DNA from: Bacteroidota bacterium | GTDB lineage: Bacteria; Bacteroidota; Bacteroidia; Bacteroidales; VadinHA17 | DNA length: 56,838 nucleotides | Direction: 5' to 3' | NCBI GenBank assembly: GCA_029564935.1 | Contig: JAKQPD010000197.1 | Location: forward strand, 1 to 56,838 | In this document: positions 43,650 to 53,923 of the stretch, one piece after another | How the letters are laid out: the number at the start of each line of letters is the position of its first letter | Numbering within the stretch: the stretch's first letter is position 1 | Program-made: the position numbers and the translations under genes | Notes under the pieces: generated by a model | What the model saw: only the letters and a program-made list of their open reading frames with translations | Told to the model about the DNA's origin: nothing | Database searches by the model: none

Positions 43650-46600
43650 ATGGAAAATAATTACACAAAGCGGTTGTGTTTTGTCAGGTTCAGGTGGATA
43701 AAGCCACTGATCATGACAAAATTGTGCATAATTTTCACATTATGCTCAATTGCTTCCGTTTCAGCATTTTCTGTACCTCCGGATGATGAGGCTGCTTTTC
43801 AGCAGGTTATAACCGGTACGGTAACTGATGCTGCAACAGGTGAAGCGCTGATCGGGGTTTCGGTGGTGGTGAAAGGCACCACGCTCGGGGCCCTCACCGA
43901 TATTAACGGTAAATTTAACATTCCGGTCACCGGCAGGGATCAGGTTACAATATCCCTGTCATTCATCGGATATGCCACACAGGAAATACCCGCAACACCC
44001 GGAGTTCCGGTTACTGTTGCCCTTTCTCTTGAGGTGACAGAAATCCAGGAAGTTGTTGTGGTGGGATATGGAACTCAGAAAAAGGAGAGTGTCGTTGGTG
44101 CCATTACACAGGTGAACTCCCAGACTCTTATGCAGGCAGGAGAAACTTCAATCACCAATGCTATTACAGGGAAGCTCTCGGGCGTTCTGACCATTCAGCT
44201 CGATGCTGAACCAGGAGCAGAAAATGCAGACCTGTATGTACGCGGACTTTCAAGTTGGAACGGAAGTAAACCATTGGTTCTGGTTGACGGTGTTGAACGT
44301 GATTTTGCATCATTAAATCCCACTGAAATCAATACGATTTCAGTTCTTAAGGATGCTTCGGCTACGGCAGTGTTTGGAGCCAAGGGTGCAAACGGTGTTA
44401 TCGTTGTTACAACAAAACGCGGTCAGCTGGGAAAACCCCACATGAGTTTTACGGGTTCATACGGTTTGCAGACAGCTACAAGAAAACCTGATCATGTTGA
44501 CGCATATACCACTATGCAAATGTATAACGTCGCAATGATGAACAAGCAGGAATTCACAGGGTTGAAATCAGACTACCAGCTTTCACAATGGAAAAATCCT
44601 TCAACTCCTCTTAAAGCTCTTGAATATCCCGATGTCAACTGGTTTGATATGTGCACCGAGGATTTTGCCCCGGTCAGCAACGAGAACCTCAATATTTCCG
44701 GAGGGACAGAATTTGCCAAGTACTTTCTTTCATTCGGTCACCAGTATACCGGTGATTTCTTTGTTGGCACAAAGGAGGGTTTTTATGACAAGAGGTATTA
44801 CAATCATAAATTCAATTACAGGATAAACCTCGACTTCAACATAACAAAATCGACTATACTGACAATGAATGTAGGAGGTATCCTGAACCTCAGGAACCTT
44901 GGCGGCGGCTCATGGAGGGACCTTTATTCGACAGGAGGTATCTCTGCTCCGGCATACTATCCTGCCTGGGTTCTTGAAATGGTTAAAGACACTGATTATC
45001 CGGATGCTACTGGTGACAGGTTCGCATATCCGGTCGGTGAATATACAGGTAATCCGTACCGGTCATTGAAATCGGGAACCATGAACAAAGACCTGAGTTC
45101 CACCCTGTTTACTGACCTCATTCTCAAACAGGATCTTAATTTCATTACAGAAGGGTTATCGGTCGGGGGTAAGGTATCTCTGAGCAGCTATTTTGTCAAC
45201 AGGCAGCAGACCGGATCGATCACTTACCCGATGTATATTCTGTACTTTAACAGGGTTGGAGATGATCCTTCCGATGTAACCGGACAGAATCCATGGTTCA
45301 GGCAGGAACCTGCCGAGGGGGCAACAACTTACAAGCTGGCTCCATTCGATCTGAATACCAGTGGATTACAGGGTGGGTATTACAGTGACCTCTATTATGA
45401 ACTTTCACTAAATTATGGAAGGTCGTTCGGAAATCACAATATAAGCGCCCTGGGCTTGTTCAACAGGCAGGAGAAGAACTACCAGACAGATTTCCCTTAC
45501 TATAATGAGGGTCTGGTCGGAAGGCTAACCTATGATTATGACCGCAAATATCTCTTTGAATTTAACATCGGATATACGGGTTCCGAAAGATTTGCCCCGG
45601 CAAACAGGTTTGGTACCTTCCCGTCGGTTGCAGTAGGCTATCTGATTTCAGAAGAAGATTTTTTCAAAAATACAATTCCATGGATCAACAGGCTTAAATT
45701 CAGGTATTCTGACGGATATGTCGGAAGTGATTATGCAAAGAGCCGCTGGCTTTATACAAGTTCGTACTTTACCGATAACGGCGGTTACATCCGCGAAGAT
45801 ATGATGGCAAATACAATGGCACAGTGGGAGAGGGCTCACAAGAGAGACCTCGGATTTGAGATGAGCATGTTCAGTAATCTTATTACTCTTACTGTTGACC
45901 TCTTCGATGAGTACCGTGATAAGATGCTTCTGACACCCAAGAGTACCACAATGCTCATTGGCCAGAGCTTCAAGGAGATAAACCTTGGAGAGGTTAAAAA
46001 ACATGGACTGGAGGCAGAACTCGAATTCAGGAAAAATCCGACACCCAACTTCCAATACTGGGTGAGAGGTGTTTTTGGATGGAATGAGAACAGGGTTGTT
46101 TTCAAGGACGATCCGGATGCTTTTCCCGATCATATGAAACTTGCCGGTAAGCCCCTGACTGAGATGCTTAATGTAGAATACAGTCTGGAAGGTCTTGAAA
46201 TAAACGGTGTTGAACTCACAAATGGAGGATATTACACCAGTGTTGACGATATCCATAATAATGTATCACCAATTGATTACACAAAGACCTATGTGGGCGA
46301 CTACCTTTACCTTGATTATAATGCTGACGGAACTGTCAATACATTGGACAAGCATGCTATTCCCGGACTGACATATCCTCCGATCACATATTCTTTCTCC
46401 GGAGGATTTACATGGAAGAATTTTGATTTTAATTTCCTTTTCTCAGGCAACCAGGGAAAATATGTCCAGTACAACCAGGCATTTGAAGTTGAATTTATCA
46501 AAGGTGACCTGCGTGTTCACAAATCAGCTCTTGACTACTGGACACCGACAAACCGGGATGCAACGCATGCGACAATGCACTATAGCGGATCCTCAAGCCA

Positions 46601-46898
46601 GGATAATCTTGTATGGGGAGGTGGTGAAGCCGACAGGGGATACCAGGCCATCATTAAGGACAGGTACTTCAGGAATGCCTCATATCTAAGGCTTAAGGAT
46701 GTTTATATAGGATACACAATAAGGTCGGCTGCTTTGAACAGGTCACTTGGAATCGGAAACCTTGTTGTGTATGCCACCGGCAACAACCTGCTTACATTTA
46801 CACCTCTTATCGAGGGAGACCCTGAGGCTACGAACTTTTATCAGGGATATTATCCCCAGATGACAACATTCCGGGGTGGAATTAAAGTTGATTTCTAA
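43650..46898 (+). CDS. SusC-family TonB-dependent outer-membrane transporter (first of tandem pair)
   Basis: The 1082-residue product has a long N-region with signal peptide (LIMTKLCIIFTLCSIASVSAFS), a carboxypeptidase-regulatory-like domain (VITGTVTDAATGEALIGVSV, about 50-130), the EVVVVGYGTQKKESVVGA TonB-box region, a plug with DLYVRGLSSWNG and LVLVDGVERDF, and a barrel ending GGIKVDF. A DYNADGTVN loop resembles a Ca2+ site. It is transcribed divergently from the GH enzymes and lies 17 bp before its SusD partner, fitting a polysaccharide utilisation locus. Confidence 0.95.
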   Translation: MENNYTKRLCFVRFRWIKPLIMTKLCIIFTLCSIASVSAFSVPPDDEAAFQQVITGTVTDAATGEALIGVSVVVKGTTLGALTDINGKFNIPVTGRDQVTISLSFIGYATQEIPATPGVPVTVALSLEVTEIQEVVVVGYGTQKKESVVGAITQVNSQTLMQAGETSITNAITGKLSGVLTIQLDAEPGAENADLYVRGLSSWNGSKPLVLVDGVERDFASLNPTEINTISVLKDASATAVFGAKGANGVIVVTTKRGQLGKPHMSFTGSYGLQTATRKPDHVDAYTTMQMYNVAMMNKQEFTGLKSDYQLSQWKNPSTPLKALEYPDVNWFDMCTEDFAPVSNENLNISGGTEFAKYFLSFGHQYTGDFFVGTKEGFYDKRYYNHKFNYRINLDFNITKSTILTMNVGGILNLRNLGGGSWRDLYSTGGISAPAYYPAWVLEMVKDTDYPDATGDRFAYPVGEYTGNPYRSLKSGTMNKDLSSTLFTDLILKQDLNFITEGLSVGGKVSLSSYFVNRQQTGSITYPMYILYFNRVGDDPSDVTGQNPWFRQEPAEGATTYKLAPFDLNTSGLQGGYYSDLYYELSLNYGRSFGNHNISALGLFNRQEKNYQTDFPYYNEGLVGRLTYDYDRKYLFEFNIGYTGSERFAPANRFGTFPSVAVGYLISEEDFFKNTIPWINRLKFRYSDGYVGSDYAKSRWLYTSSYFTDNGGYIREDMMANTMAQWERAHKRDLGFEMSMFSNLITLTVDLFDEYRDKMLLTPKSTTMLIGQSFKEINLGEVKKHGLEAELEFRKNPTPNFQYWVRGVFGWNENRVVFKDDPDAFPDHMKLAGKPLTEMLNVEYSLEGLEINGVELTNGGYYTSVDDIHNNVSPIDYTKTYVGDYLYLDYNADGTVNTLDKHAIPGLTYPPITYSFSGGFTWKNFDFNFLFSGNQGKYVQYNQAFEVEFIKGDLRVHKSALDYWTPTNRDATHATMHYSGSSSQDNLVWGGGEADRGYQAIIKDRYFRNASYLRLKDVYIGYTIRSAALNRSLGIGNLVVYATGNNLLTFTPLIEGDPEATNFYQGYYPQMTTFRGGIKVDF

Positions 46899-46915
46899 TA
46901 ATTAAGACAGTAATC

Positions 46916-48793
46916 ATGAAAAAACATTATATACTGCTGTTAATTGTGGGTATGAGCATGCTTATGGCCACTTCATGCGGTTTTCTTGAAGACTATCTCG
47001 ACAAAGCTCCCGAATCGGGCCTTACCGAAGATATTGTTTTCACCAAATATGCCAACTTCAAGCTCTTTTTCGATGCTGTTTATAATGGCAGAAAATATTA
47101 TAACAACGGTTGGCGCGATACATGGAATTACGCCTGTTGCACTCCGCTTTATATGGACTGCTGGGATCAGAAGTACTGCATTAATTCAACAACTGATGCA
47201 TGCGACCAGGGCCGCTACATGGAAGGGCAGGCCTGGAAGAGCGGAAATATGTCGGAGACTATTATAAGTAAATTATGCTTTGATGGTTCAAGACGTCCGG
47301 TACTTGGAGCCTGCTTTGATGATATAAGGATCTGCAATATGGCAATCCGGAATATTTACAGGGTTCAGGATATCACTGAGGATGTAAAAAATGATTTCCT
47401 CGGCCAGGCTTATTTTATGAGAGGATTCTTCCACTGGACTCTTTTCAGGTTATGGGGACCCTTCCCGTATCTTGATTATGTTATGGGTCCATATGATGAA
47501 ACATGGGATCTGGCCCGGCTTCCGAAGAACGATTATCTTCAGGAGGTAGTTCAGGATTTCGATTCGGCATACTATTATTTTGAATTGTGCGATAAAATAC
47601 GTCGTGATCCCAGAGGTTCTCTTGATTATAATGCCTATGAGATGTACCGTCCCAACGGTATGGCGGCAAAAGCCTATAAAGCAAGGGCATTGCTTTATGC
47701 AGCAAGTCCGCTCAATAATAAGAACGGGGCTGCCGACTGGCAGAAAGCCGCTGCAGCCGCATGGGATGCAATTCAGATTGCTGAATCAAATGGCGTGAGA
47801 ATATTACCCCTCAGTGATCCAAGTGGTAATGACAGGCACCTTAATTATTATGGTACCCCCGTATGCGAAGAGAGTATCTGGACACGCGTTATGAGTTTCA
47901 ACTATACCTGGAACTGGGGAGGAGGTAGCGGCGCGATAGCAACAATGTGGGGAGGACATTTCATGGCACACAACTCTGCCTCCGGGATTAATCCCACACA
48001 GAACTGGGTTGACAAATATGAGACAAAGAACGGCTGGCCGCTTAATACTGAAGCCGACCGGGCAGCTGCAACTGCGGCAGGTGAATATGACGAACATCAG
48101 TTGTTCAAGAACAGGGATCCGCGGTTCTATACCGATATAATATATAATGGCAGTCCTGCTCCCGGTTGGACAGATGGCAAGGCAAATATTTATATGGACG
48201 GAGATAAACCTTCCGAACTTCTTACAACAGCATATAACGGAAGGACTTATACCGGATATGCTCTCAGAAAGCACTGGGCTGGGAACAGCACCAAGCAGCA
48301 GAATATCGGAGGTGTATGGGCCGACGCTCTGTCCCGCCTTTCAGAGCTTTATCTTAATTATGCCGAAGCTGTCAATGAAGCTTATGGTCCTAATGGAACT
48401 GCACCGGGTGCGACATTGACCGCATTGCAGGCTGTCAACAAGATAAGAACTAAATCGGGAATGCCGGATGTGAGAGCTGAATTTACAGGATCTGCTGCAG
48501 CACTAAGACCAAGGATCAAAAATGAACGTTGTATTGAGCTTTCATTTGAAGGTCAGTTCTATTATGACGATGTCCGCAGATGGATGGATCTGCCTCAGGT
48601 GATGTCAAGTACGCTATATGCGATCATTCCGCAGAAGACTTCTGATCCTGAATGGCCCGACGGATTCAAATATCTCCGTACTCCACTTCCTGCAGACCGT
48701 CAGCCTGCATGGGAAGAAGGAATGTACTATCTGTACTTCCTGAATGCAGATGCTCTGAAAATGAAAACTTTCGTAGCTAATCCAGTCTGGTAA
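46916..48793 (+). CDS. SusD/RagB-family substrate-binding lipoprotein (first of tandem pair)
   Basis: The 625-residue product has a lipoprotein signal (lipobox MATSC). SusD features include GQAYFMRGFFHWTLFRLWGPFPYLDYV, MAAKAYKARALLYAASPL, LSELYLNYAEAVNEAYG and IKNERCIELSFEGQFYYDDVRRWMD. It should cap the SusC encoded directly upstream and bind the oligosaccharide at the surface. The stop lies 25 bp before the ATG of the next SusC-like gene, so all genes to 54916 probably form one operon. Confidence 0.94.
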   Translation: MKKHYILLLIVGMSMLMATSCGFLEDYLDKAPESGLTEDIVFTKYANFKLFFDAVYNGRKYYNNGWRDTWNYACCTPLYMDCWDQKYCINSTTDACDQGRYMEGQAWKSGNMSETIISKLCFDGSRRPVLGACFDDIRICNMAIRNIYRVQDITEDVKNDFLGQAYFMRGFFHWTLFRLWGPFPYLDYVMGPYDETWDLARLPKNDYLQEVVQDFDSAYYYFELCDKIRRDPRGSLDYNAYEMYRPNGMAAKAYKARALLYAASPLNNKNGAADWQKAAAAAWDAIQIAESNGVRILPLSDPSGNDRHLNYYGTPVCEESIWTRVMSFNYTWNWGGGSGAIATMWGGHFMAHNSASGINPTQNWVDKYETKNGWPLNTEADRAAATAAGEYDEHQLFKNRDPRFYTDIIYNGSPAPGWTDGKANIYMDGDKPSELLTTAYNGRTYTGYALRKHWAGNSTKQQNIGGVWADALSRLSELYLNYAEAVNEAYGPNGTAPGATLTALQAVNKIRTKSGMPDVRAEFTGSAAALRPRIKNERCIELSFEGQFYYDDVRRWMDLPQVMSSTLYAIIPQKTSDPEWPDGFKYLRTPLPADRQPAWEEGMYYLYFLNADALKMKTFVANPVW

Positions 48794-48818
48794 ATTGAAC
48801 CATATAATACACAAGTAT

Positions 48819-51800
48819 ATGAGATTTATAAATATATCATTCCAAAAAATCAGATTTGCCGGACTGATTATCCTTATCGCAATACTGGCAATACCGGTGA
48901 GCGGTCAGGTTCAGAAAGAGAAAAGAGTCAGGCAGATGTTTAATGTTACCCTTAAAGTGACGGACGAAACCGGAGCCCCGGTACCGGGTGCTTCAGTTGT
49001 CGTTGGCGAAGGAGTTACACATCTTTTTACCGACGCTAATGGTTCCGTTTCCTTAAGTGGTTATCCTGAAGATGTTGTTACAATAACTGCTTTTAAGTTT
49101 GAAAAGAAATCAGGTATTGTACTTGATCTTGCTGCCAATCCGACTGTAATCCTTTTGCAGGGCAAAATTCACATGACTTCAGGAGATATTGTTCCCCTGC
49201 CGTTCACAACTTTGAGGAAACGTAACCTTACAGGTTCGGAAGTTGTCGTCGACGGATCTTATTTTTCACATTACCCTTCAACGGATCTCCGCAATTCGCT
49301 TACAGGGATATCTTCAATGTACGATGTCAGGGAAATTGACGGCTCCCCCGGATTGAGTCCAATGGAAGGACTACAGCAATTCTCGGGACTGTCGAATGAT
49401 TATGATGCAACTGACAAATTCAACGGGATGCCCTATGTGATTATCAATGATATGCCTTCCGAACTTCAGGAAATGGTTATAGGGCCGGCCGAGATTGAAT
49501 CTGCCACTTTGATGAAAGGTATTCTTTCCACAGCAATGTACGGACCGGCCGCAACCGGAGGTGTCCTTTATTTAAAAACCAAGACAGGCGTACCGAATGA
49601 AAGGACTCTGCACTTTGATGTTGAGACCGGAGTAAGCACGGTTGACAGAATGCCGGGATATGTTTCCGGCGCCGAATATGCAAGACTTGTCAACAGGGCA
49701 AGATACTATGAAGGTCTTCCGGCTGTATATACCGGTGATGAAATAAAGGCATTTGAAAAAAATGACGGCTACAGCCTTAAAAATCCAAGTACCGATTTTG
49801 CCGACATGATCCTGGATAATACAATGGAATTCAGAAGGGTGAATATGTCGTCCTCCGGAGGGAATGATGTTGTCCAGTATTATTCGTATCTGGGGTATGC
49901 AGGTGAAGGAGATATAATTGATCTGGGTGCAAAATCCGACTATAACAGGATCACTGCCCGTCAGAATGTCAATGTAAAGATCAATGATTATTTCAGCGCA
50001 CAGTTCGGGTTTTACGGTAACCTTACCTACAGAAGATCACCCAACTACGGATATGATCCTGATTATACAACAGAAGGTACAGGTAATGCCACACTTACAC
50101 TTACCGAATTACCTTCAATACTGGACGATCTTCATACGGTTCCTCCTGTGGCTTATCCGATCTGGGCATATTTTGATGAATCGAGCAATACTCCATGGTA
50201 TGGTGTGAGTGCACTTTATACCAATAACCTGATCGGAAATGTGGTCGACCAGGGTTATTACACCGACAGAGGGAGGACCGGGGCATCAAACCTGAAACTG
50301 ATTTATGATGCAGGCAATTTTGTTAAGGGTCTTAAATCCGAAACCTATTTTGGATTCAACATTCATAATACTGTGCGTGTTGGTAAAACAAACGATTATC
50401 TGGCTTACACAATAAAAAATCCGGACGGAGAAACCCTCGAGGATCGCATTACCAGGTATTCAGGACACTCACTGTTTAAAATGGCCGACAATTACAAGCT
50501 TATGGATTATTATTTCCAGAGGTGGATGTTCTATGAAAGGCTGAGCTATGACAAAACTTTTGCAAACAGTAATTTGCAGGCTGCTGCGATGTATCACCAG
50601 ACGCTTTCATACATAAACGGGATAGAAGAGCCTCAAAGACAAAGGAGCTGGCTGGGAACACTTAATTATAACCTTATGGATAAATACCAGTTCCAGGGTG
50701 TTCTCAATTATGCAGGTAACTCAAGTTTCGCAAAAGATTACCGCAGCATGCTTAACTGGGCAGTCGGAGGAGCATATGTTGTAACAGAGGATCTCATTAC
50801 CGCCAGTAACTTTCTTAATTATCTGAAGCTTCGGGTTCAGGGCGGAGTTGTCGGCAACGAAACATATTTCCCCAACCTTTATGATGTCGACAGATGGTCA
50901 AGTACTTCAACTACAAGTACATCAACCCCTTATGCTTTCGGACCCTATACATCAAACCGCTGGTTCGGAACAACCACCGAAGCTGCCGTAACCAGGGCTT
51001 ACCTTTCAAGAACAGGTAATCCGATTCTTACCTGGGAAAAGAGAGCGGAAATAAACGGTGGATTTGATGCAGTACTGTTCAATGAAAAGGTAACACTTGG
51101 GGTTACATATTATAACTGGCTGGTAGATGGATCATTATCCCAGACAACATCGAATATGCCTTACGTTGCCGGATATAATGGTACCCGGCCTTATCAGAAT
51201 TACAACCAGACAAGATATAATGCCCTGGGTACAGACCTTACATTTACTCATAAGGTGGGTAACGTAATACTTACTATTGGCGCAAATGCCACTACGTCCA
51301 AAGGGAAGAGGGTAAAATACGACGAGCCTCAGTACAGAAATGATTACCAGATAAGGACAGGAAAGGCTTCGGATGCCATCTTCGGTTATCAGTACCTTGG
51401 GAAATTCGCAACTGATGCAGAAGCTCAGGGCGGAAATAATACACCGGTTCAGCTTTTTGATGCTGAACTGCACAAGGATGACCTGAAGTATGCCGACCTC
51501 AACAAAGATGGTTTTGTCGATGAGACTGACCAGGCGGTTATCGGATATTCCTCTCCTCGTCTGTATTATGGAATAAACTTATCATTGAAGTATAAGAACT
51601 TCGATCTGTTCGTTCTGGGTGCCGGCAGAGCCTTTTATGACCTCGCTCTTACCAATGAATACTTCTGGAACGGATGGAGTGATGATGCTCCGAATACTTA
51701 TTCCAACTTTGTTAGAGATAATATCGGAGGTGCCTATCCGAGGCTTACATACTACAAGGTGAACAATAACTTTGTTACTTCTGATTTCTGGCTGACAAAA

Positions 51801-52019
51801 GGAGATTTCTTCAAGATCCAGAATGTGGAGCTTGCCTATACAATTCCGGCCGATGTGCTGAAATTCATGGGAAGCCGCGGAATCAGGGTTTATATCAGGG
51901 GAGCCAACCTTCTTACTGTTTCAGGAGTGAAGGATGTAGATCCTGAATCAATTAATTCGGGAGTAGAATATTATCCTTTATTCAGGACATTCTCCGGAGG
52001 AGTTAAGTTAAATTTCTAA
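48819..52019 (+). CDS. Divergent SusC-family TonB-dependent transporter (second of tandem pair)
   Basis: The 1066-residue product (ATG 48819; an earlier in-frame TTG at 48795 is rejected) has a signal peptide ending IPVSGQ and an N-terminal Ig-like domain (FNVTLKVTDETGAPVPGASVVVG). It lacks the usual VVVGYGTQKK TonB-box stretch; instead SEVVVDGSYFSHYPSTDLRNSLTG enters the plug. The plug later shows VIINDMPSE and GPAATGGVLYLKTK. The barrel ends GGVKLNF and has a DLNKDGFVDETD loop. It pairs with the SusD at 52033 and probably handles the same or a related glycan as the first pair. Confidence 0.9.
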   Translation: MRFINISFQKIRFAGLIILIAILAIPVSGQVQKEKRVRQMFNVTLKVTDETGAPVPGASVVVGEGVTHLFTDANGSVSLSGYPEDVVTITAFKFEKKSGIVLDLAANPTVILLQGKIHMTSGDIVPLPFTTLRKRNLTGSEVVVDGSYFSHYPSTDLRNSLTGISSMYDVREIDGSPGLSPMEGLQQFSGLSNDYDATDKFNGMPYVIINDMPSELQEMVIGPAEIESATLMKGILSTAMYGPAATGGVLYLKTKTGVPNERTLHFDVETGVSTVDRMPGYVSGAEYARLVNRARYYEGLPAVYTGDEIKAFEKNDGYSLKNPSTDFADMILDNTMEFRRVNMSSSGGNDVVQYYSYLGYAGEGDIIDLGAKSDYNRITARQNVNVKINDYFSAQFGFYGNLTYRRSPNYGYDPDYTTEGTGNATLTLTELPSILDDLHTVPPVAYPIWAYFDESSNTPWYGVSALYTNNLIGNVVDQGYYTDRGRTGASNLKLIYDAGNFVKGLKSETYFGFNIHNTVRVGKTNDYLAYTIKNPDGETLEDRITRYSGHSLFKMADNYKLMDYYFQRWMFYERLSYDKTFANSNLQAAAMYHQTLSYINGIEEPQRQRSWLGTLNYNLMDKYQFQGVLNYAGNSSFAKDYRSMLNWAVGGAYVVTEDLITASNFLNYLKLRVQGGVVGNETYFPNLYDVDRWSSTSTTSTSTPYAFGPYTSNRWFGTTTEAAVTRAYLSRTGNPILTWEKRAEINGGFDAVLFNEKVTLGVTYYNWLVDGSLSQTTSNMPYVAGYNGTRPYQNYNQTRYNALGTDLTFTHKVGNVILTIGANATTSKGKRVKYDEPQYRNDYQIRTGKASDAIFGYQYLGKFATDAEAQGGNNTPVQLFDAELHKDDLKYADLNKDGFVDETDQAVIGYSSPRLYYGINLSLKYKNFDLFVLGAGRAFYDLALTNEYFWNGWSDDAPNTYSNFVRDNIGGAYPRLTYYKVNNNFVTSDFWLTKGDFFKIQNVELAYTIPADVLKFMGSRGIRVYIRGANLLTVSGVKDVDPESINSGVEYYPLFRTFSGGVKLNF

Positions 52020-52032
52020 ATCGATTGTTATT

Positions 52033-53907
52033 ATGAAGACGAAGAAAAGAATCATATTATTTGGAGCATTAATACTCCTTATCAGCTCCTGCAAGGATTA
52101 TCTTGAACCATGGCCAAACGGTAATTATGACAATGAGAACATCTGGGAATACCAGGATATGGTACAGGGTATAATCAACAGGTGCTATGACAATATTGCC
52201 GCTCCGGGGATAGCCAATTCACAAAGATGCTATAATGATAATGAGGGTGCATTCCTCGATGGTGTTACTGATGATGCTGTAATTACAAATACAGCCCATG
52301 CTTTACGCAGGTATGCAGTTAACGCCCTTACAACCTCGAACGATCCTTTTGCAACTTACTGGGACCGTAATTACCGGACTATATCACAATGTAATATCTT
52401 CCTTAAAGACAGGAGGGGTTACAATACCAGGTTTATGGTAAAAGCCGTATATAATGACCAGGTAAGAAAAAGGCTACAGGGCGAGGCCTTTGCACTCCGT
52501 GCATATTTTGAATGGGATCTGCTGCAGAGGTTCGGAGGGAAAGGAACAGACGGCAAAATGCTGGGATTCCCCATAATTACCGATGTTATTGATCCCTATT
52601 CAGAAATAAATTATGCCCGTAATACTTATGACGAATGTATTGCCCAGATAATCAAGGATTGCGATTCTGCATTGTTCTACCTGCCTCTTGCATACAGGGA
52701 CTTTCTGTATCCTGCCAATACCGATCTGACCTACCTTGGAGGCAAATTCTGGAACAGGTTCGATGACACCGGCGTGTGGGCAATAAAAGCCAACGTTTAT
52801 CTTACCTGGGCAAGCCCGAGGTTTAATCCCGCAGGAGATATTGCCCGCTGGGACAGTGCTGCCAGATATGCCAAGAAGCTGATTGATTTCAAGCTGAATG
52901 TGGATCAGATATCAAGCGGCTCAAGCTTCAGACCCACCGGGAAGGTAGACTGGTTCAATCCTAACTCACCTGAGATAGTATTTTCCACACGATACATTAC
53001 CGGACAAACCTATATGGAAAGATTGTTCTATCCGGGCGGATTTCAGGGTAATGGGGAGATTGGTGCTACACAGGAGCTTGTAAATTCATTTGGAATGGCA
53101 AATGGTTATCCTATCGATCACGAACTAAGCGGATATGATCCGGATGATCCTTATAAGGATCGCGATCCGAGGTTCTATTCTGTAATTTTCCACAATGCCA
53201 GAAAGGCCAACAGACTGGAAGATGTAAAGAAACCCATGTACACTTTCGAAAACTGGAATGAAGGAATATCCGGTAAAGGAAAAGATGCAGCAGGAAGCCG
53301 ATCAGATAACAGCAGGACAAACTACCATATAAAGAAATATGTATATATGGATGTCAACTGGTCGGATGCAAGTGTTAAAAATGCTCCTCACAGTAAATTC
53401 ATTTACCGCTGGGCACATTTCGTACTTGCGTTTGCCGAAGCTGCAAATCGCGTGACAAAGGATCCGAACACAGCGCTTTATGGCCTTACTCCAAAAGCAG
53501 CCATTAAGTATATGAGGGCCAGGAACACTTATGACAATGCTGTTCCGGGATTCAAGTCTGCTGATCCCTACCTCGATGAGATCGCATCAACAGGTAACTG
53601 GGAAGATTTCGAAAACTTCGTCAGGAACGAGCGCAGAATAGAGACCTGCTTCGAGGGGATGAGGTTCTATGATCTCCGCCGCTGGACAACGGGGGATGCT
53701 CCGGGTCAGGGTAACTGGGAATCTGTTATCAATCAGCCGGTTCACGGAGCCTATATAACCGAAACAGCTGCGGGAGAATATGAGTATGATCTGAACTGGC
53801 AGGTGGAAGAGAGAAAACTGCCATCACCATATAACCCGATCCCGTATTATGAGATACTCAGAATGGACAAACTAGTTCAGAACGTAGGATGGCCGACATG
53901 GAACTAA
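52033..53907 (+). CDS. SusD/RagB-family substrate-binding lipoprotein (second of tandem pair)
   Basis: The 624-residue product has a lipoprotein signal (lipobox LISSC). SusD features include LQGEAFALRAYFEWDLLQRFGG, WAIKANVYLTWASPRFNPAGD, FIYRWAHFVLAFAEAANRV and FVRNERRIETCFEGMRFYDLRRW. It starts 13 bp after the divergent SusC and 16 bp before the DUF1735-like lipoprotein gene. Confidence 0.93.
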   Translation: MKTKKRIILFGALILLISSCKDYLEPWPNGNYDNENIWEYQDMVQGIINRCYDNIAAPGIANSQRCYNDNEGAFLDGVTDDAVITNTAHALRRYAVNALTTSNDPFATYWDRNYRTISQCNIFLKDRRGYNTRFMVKAVYNDQVRKRLQGEAFALRAYFEWDLLQRFGGKGTDGKMLGFPIITDVIDPYSEINYARNTYDECIAQIIKDCDSALFYLPLAYRDFLYPANTDLTYLGGKFWNRFDDTGVWAIKANVYLTWASPRFNPAGDIARWDSAARYAKKLIDFKLNVDQISSGSSFRPTGKVDWFNPNSPEIVFSTRYITGQTYMERLFYPGGFQGNGEIGATQELVNSFGMANGYPIDHELSGYDPDDPYKDRDPRFYSVIFHNARKANRLEDVKKPMYTFENWNEGISGKGKDAAGSRSDNSRTNYHIKKYVYMDVNWSDASVKNAPHSKFIYRWAHFVLAFAEAANRVTKDPNTALYGLTPKAAIKYMRARNTYDNAVPGFKSADPYLDEIASTGNWEDFENFVRNERRIETCFEGMRFYDLRRWTTGDAPGQGNWESVINQPVHGAYITETAAGEYEYDLNWQVEERKLPSPYNPIPYYEILRMDKLVQNVGWPTWN

Positions 53908-53923
53908 AACACTAAAAGGAAAA

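Noticed and set aside
45648-46256. 202-residue minus-strand ORF
   Set aside because: It is a shadow of the SusC beta-barrel coding sequence and shows no recognisable domain.
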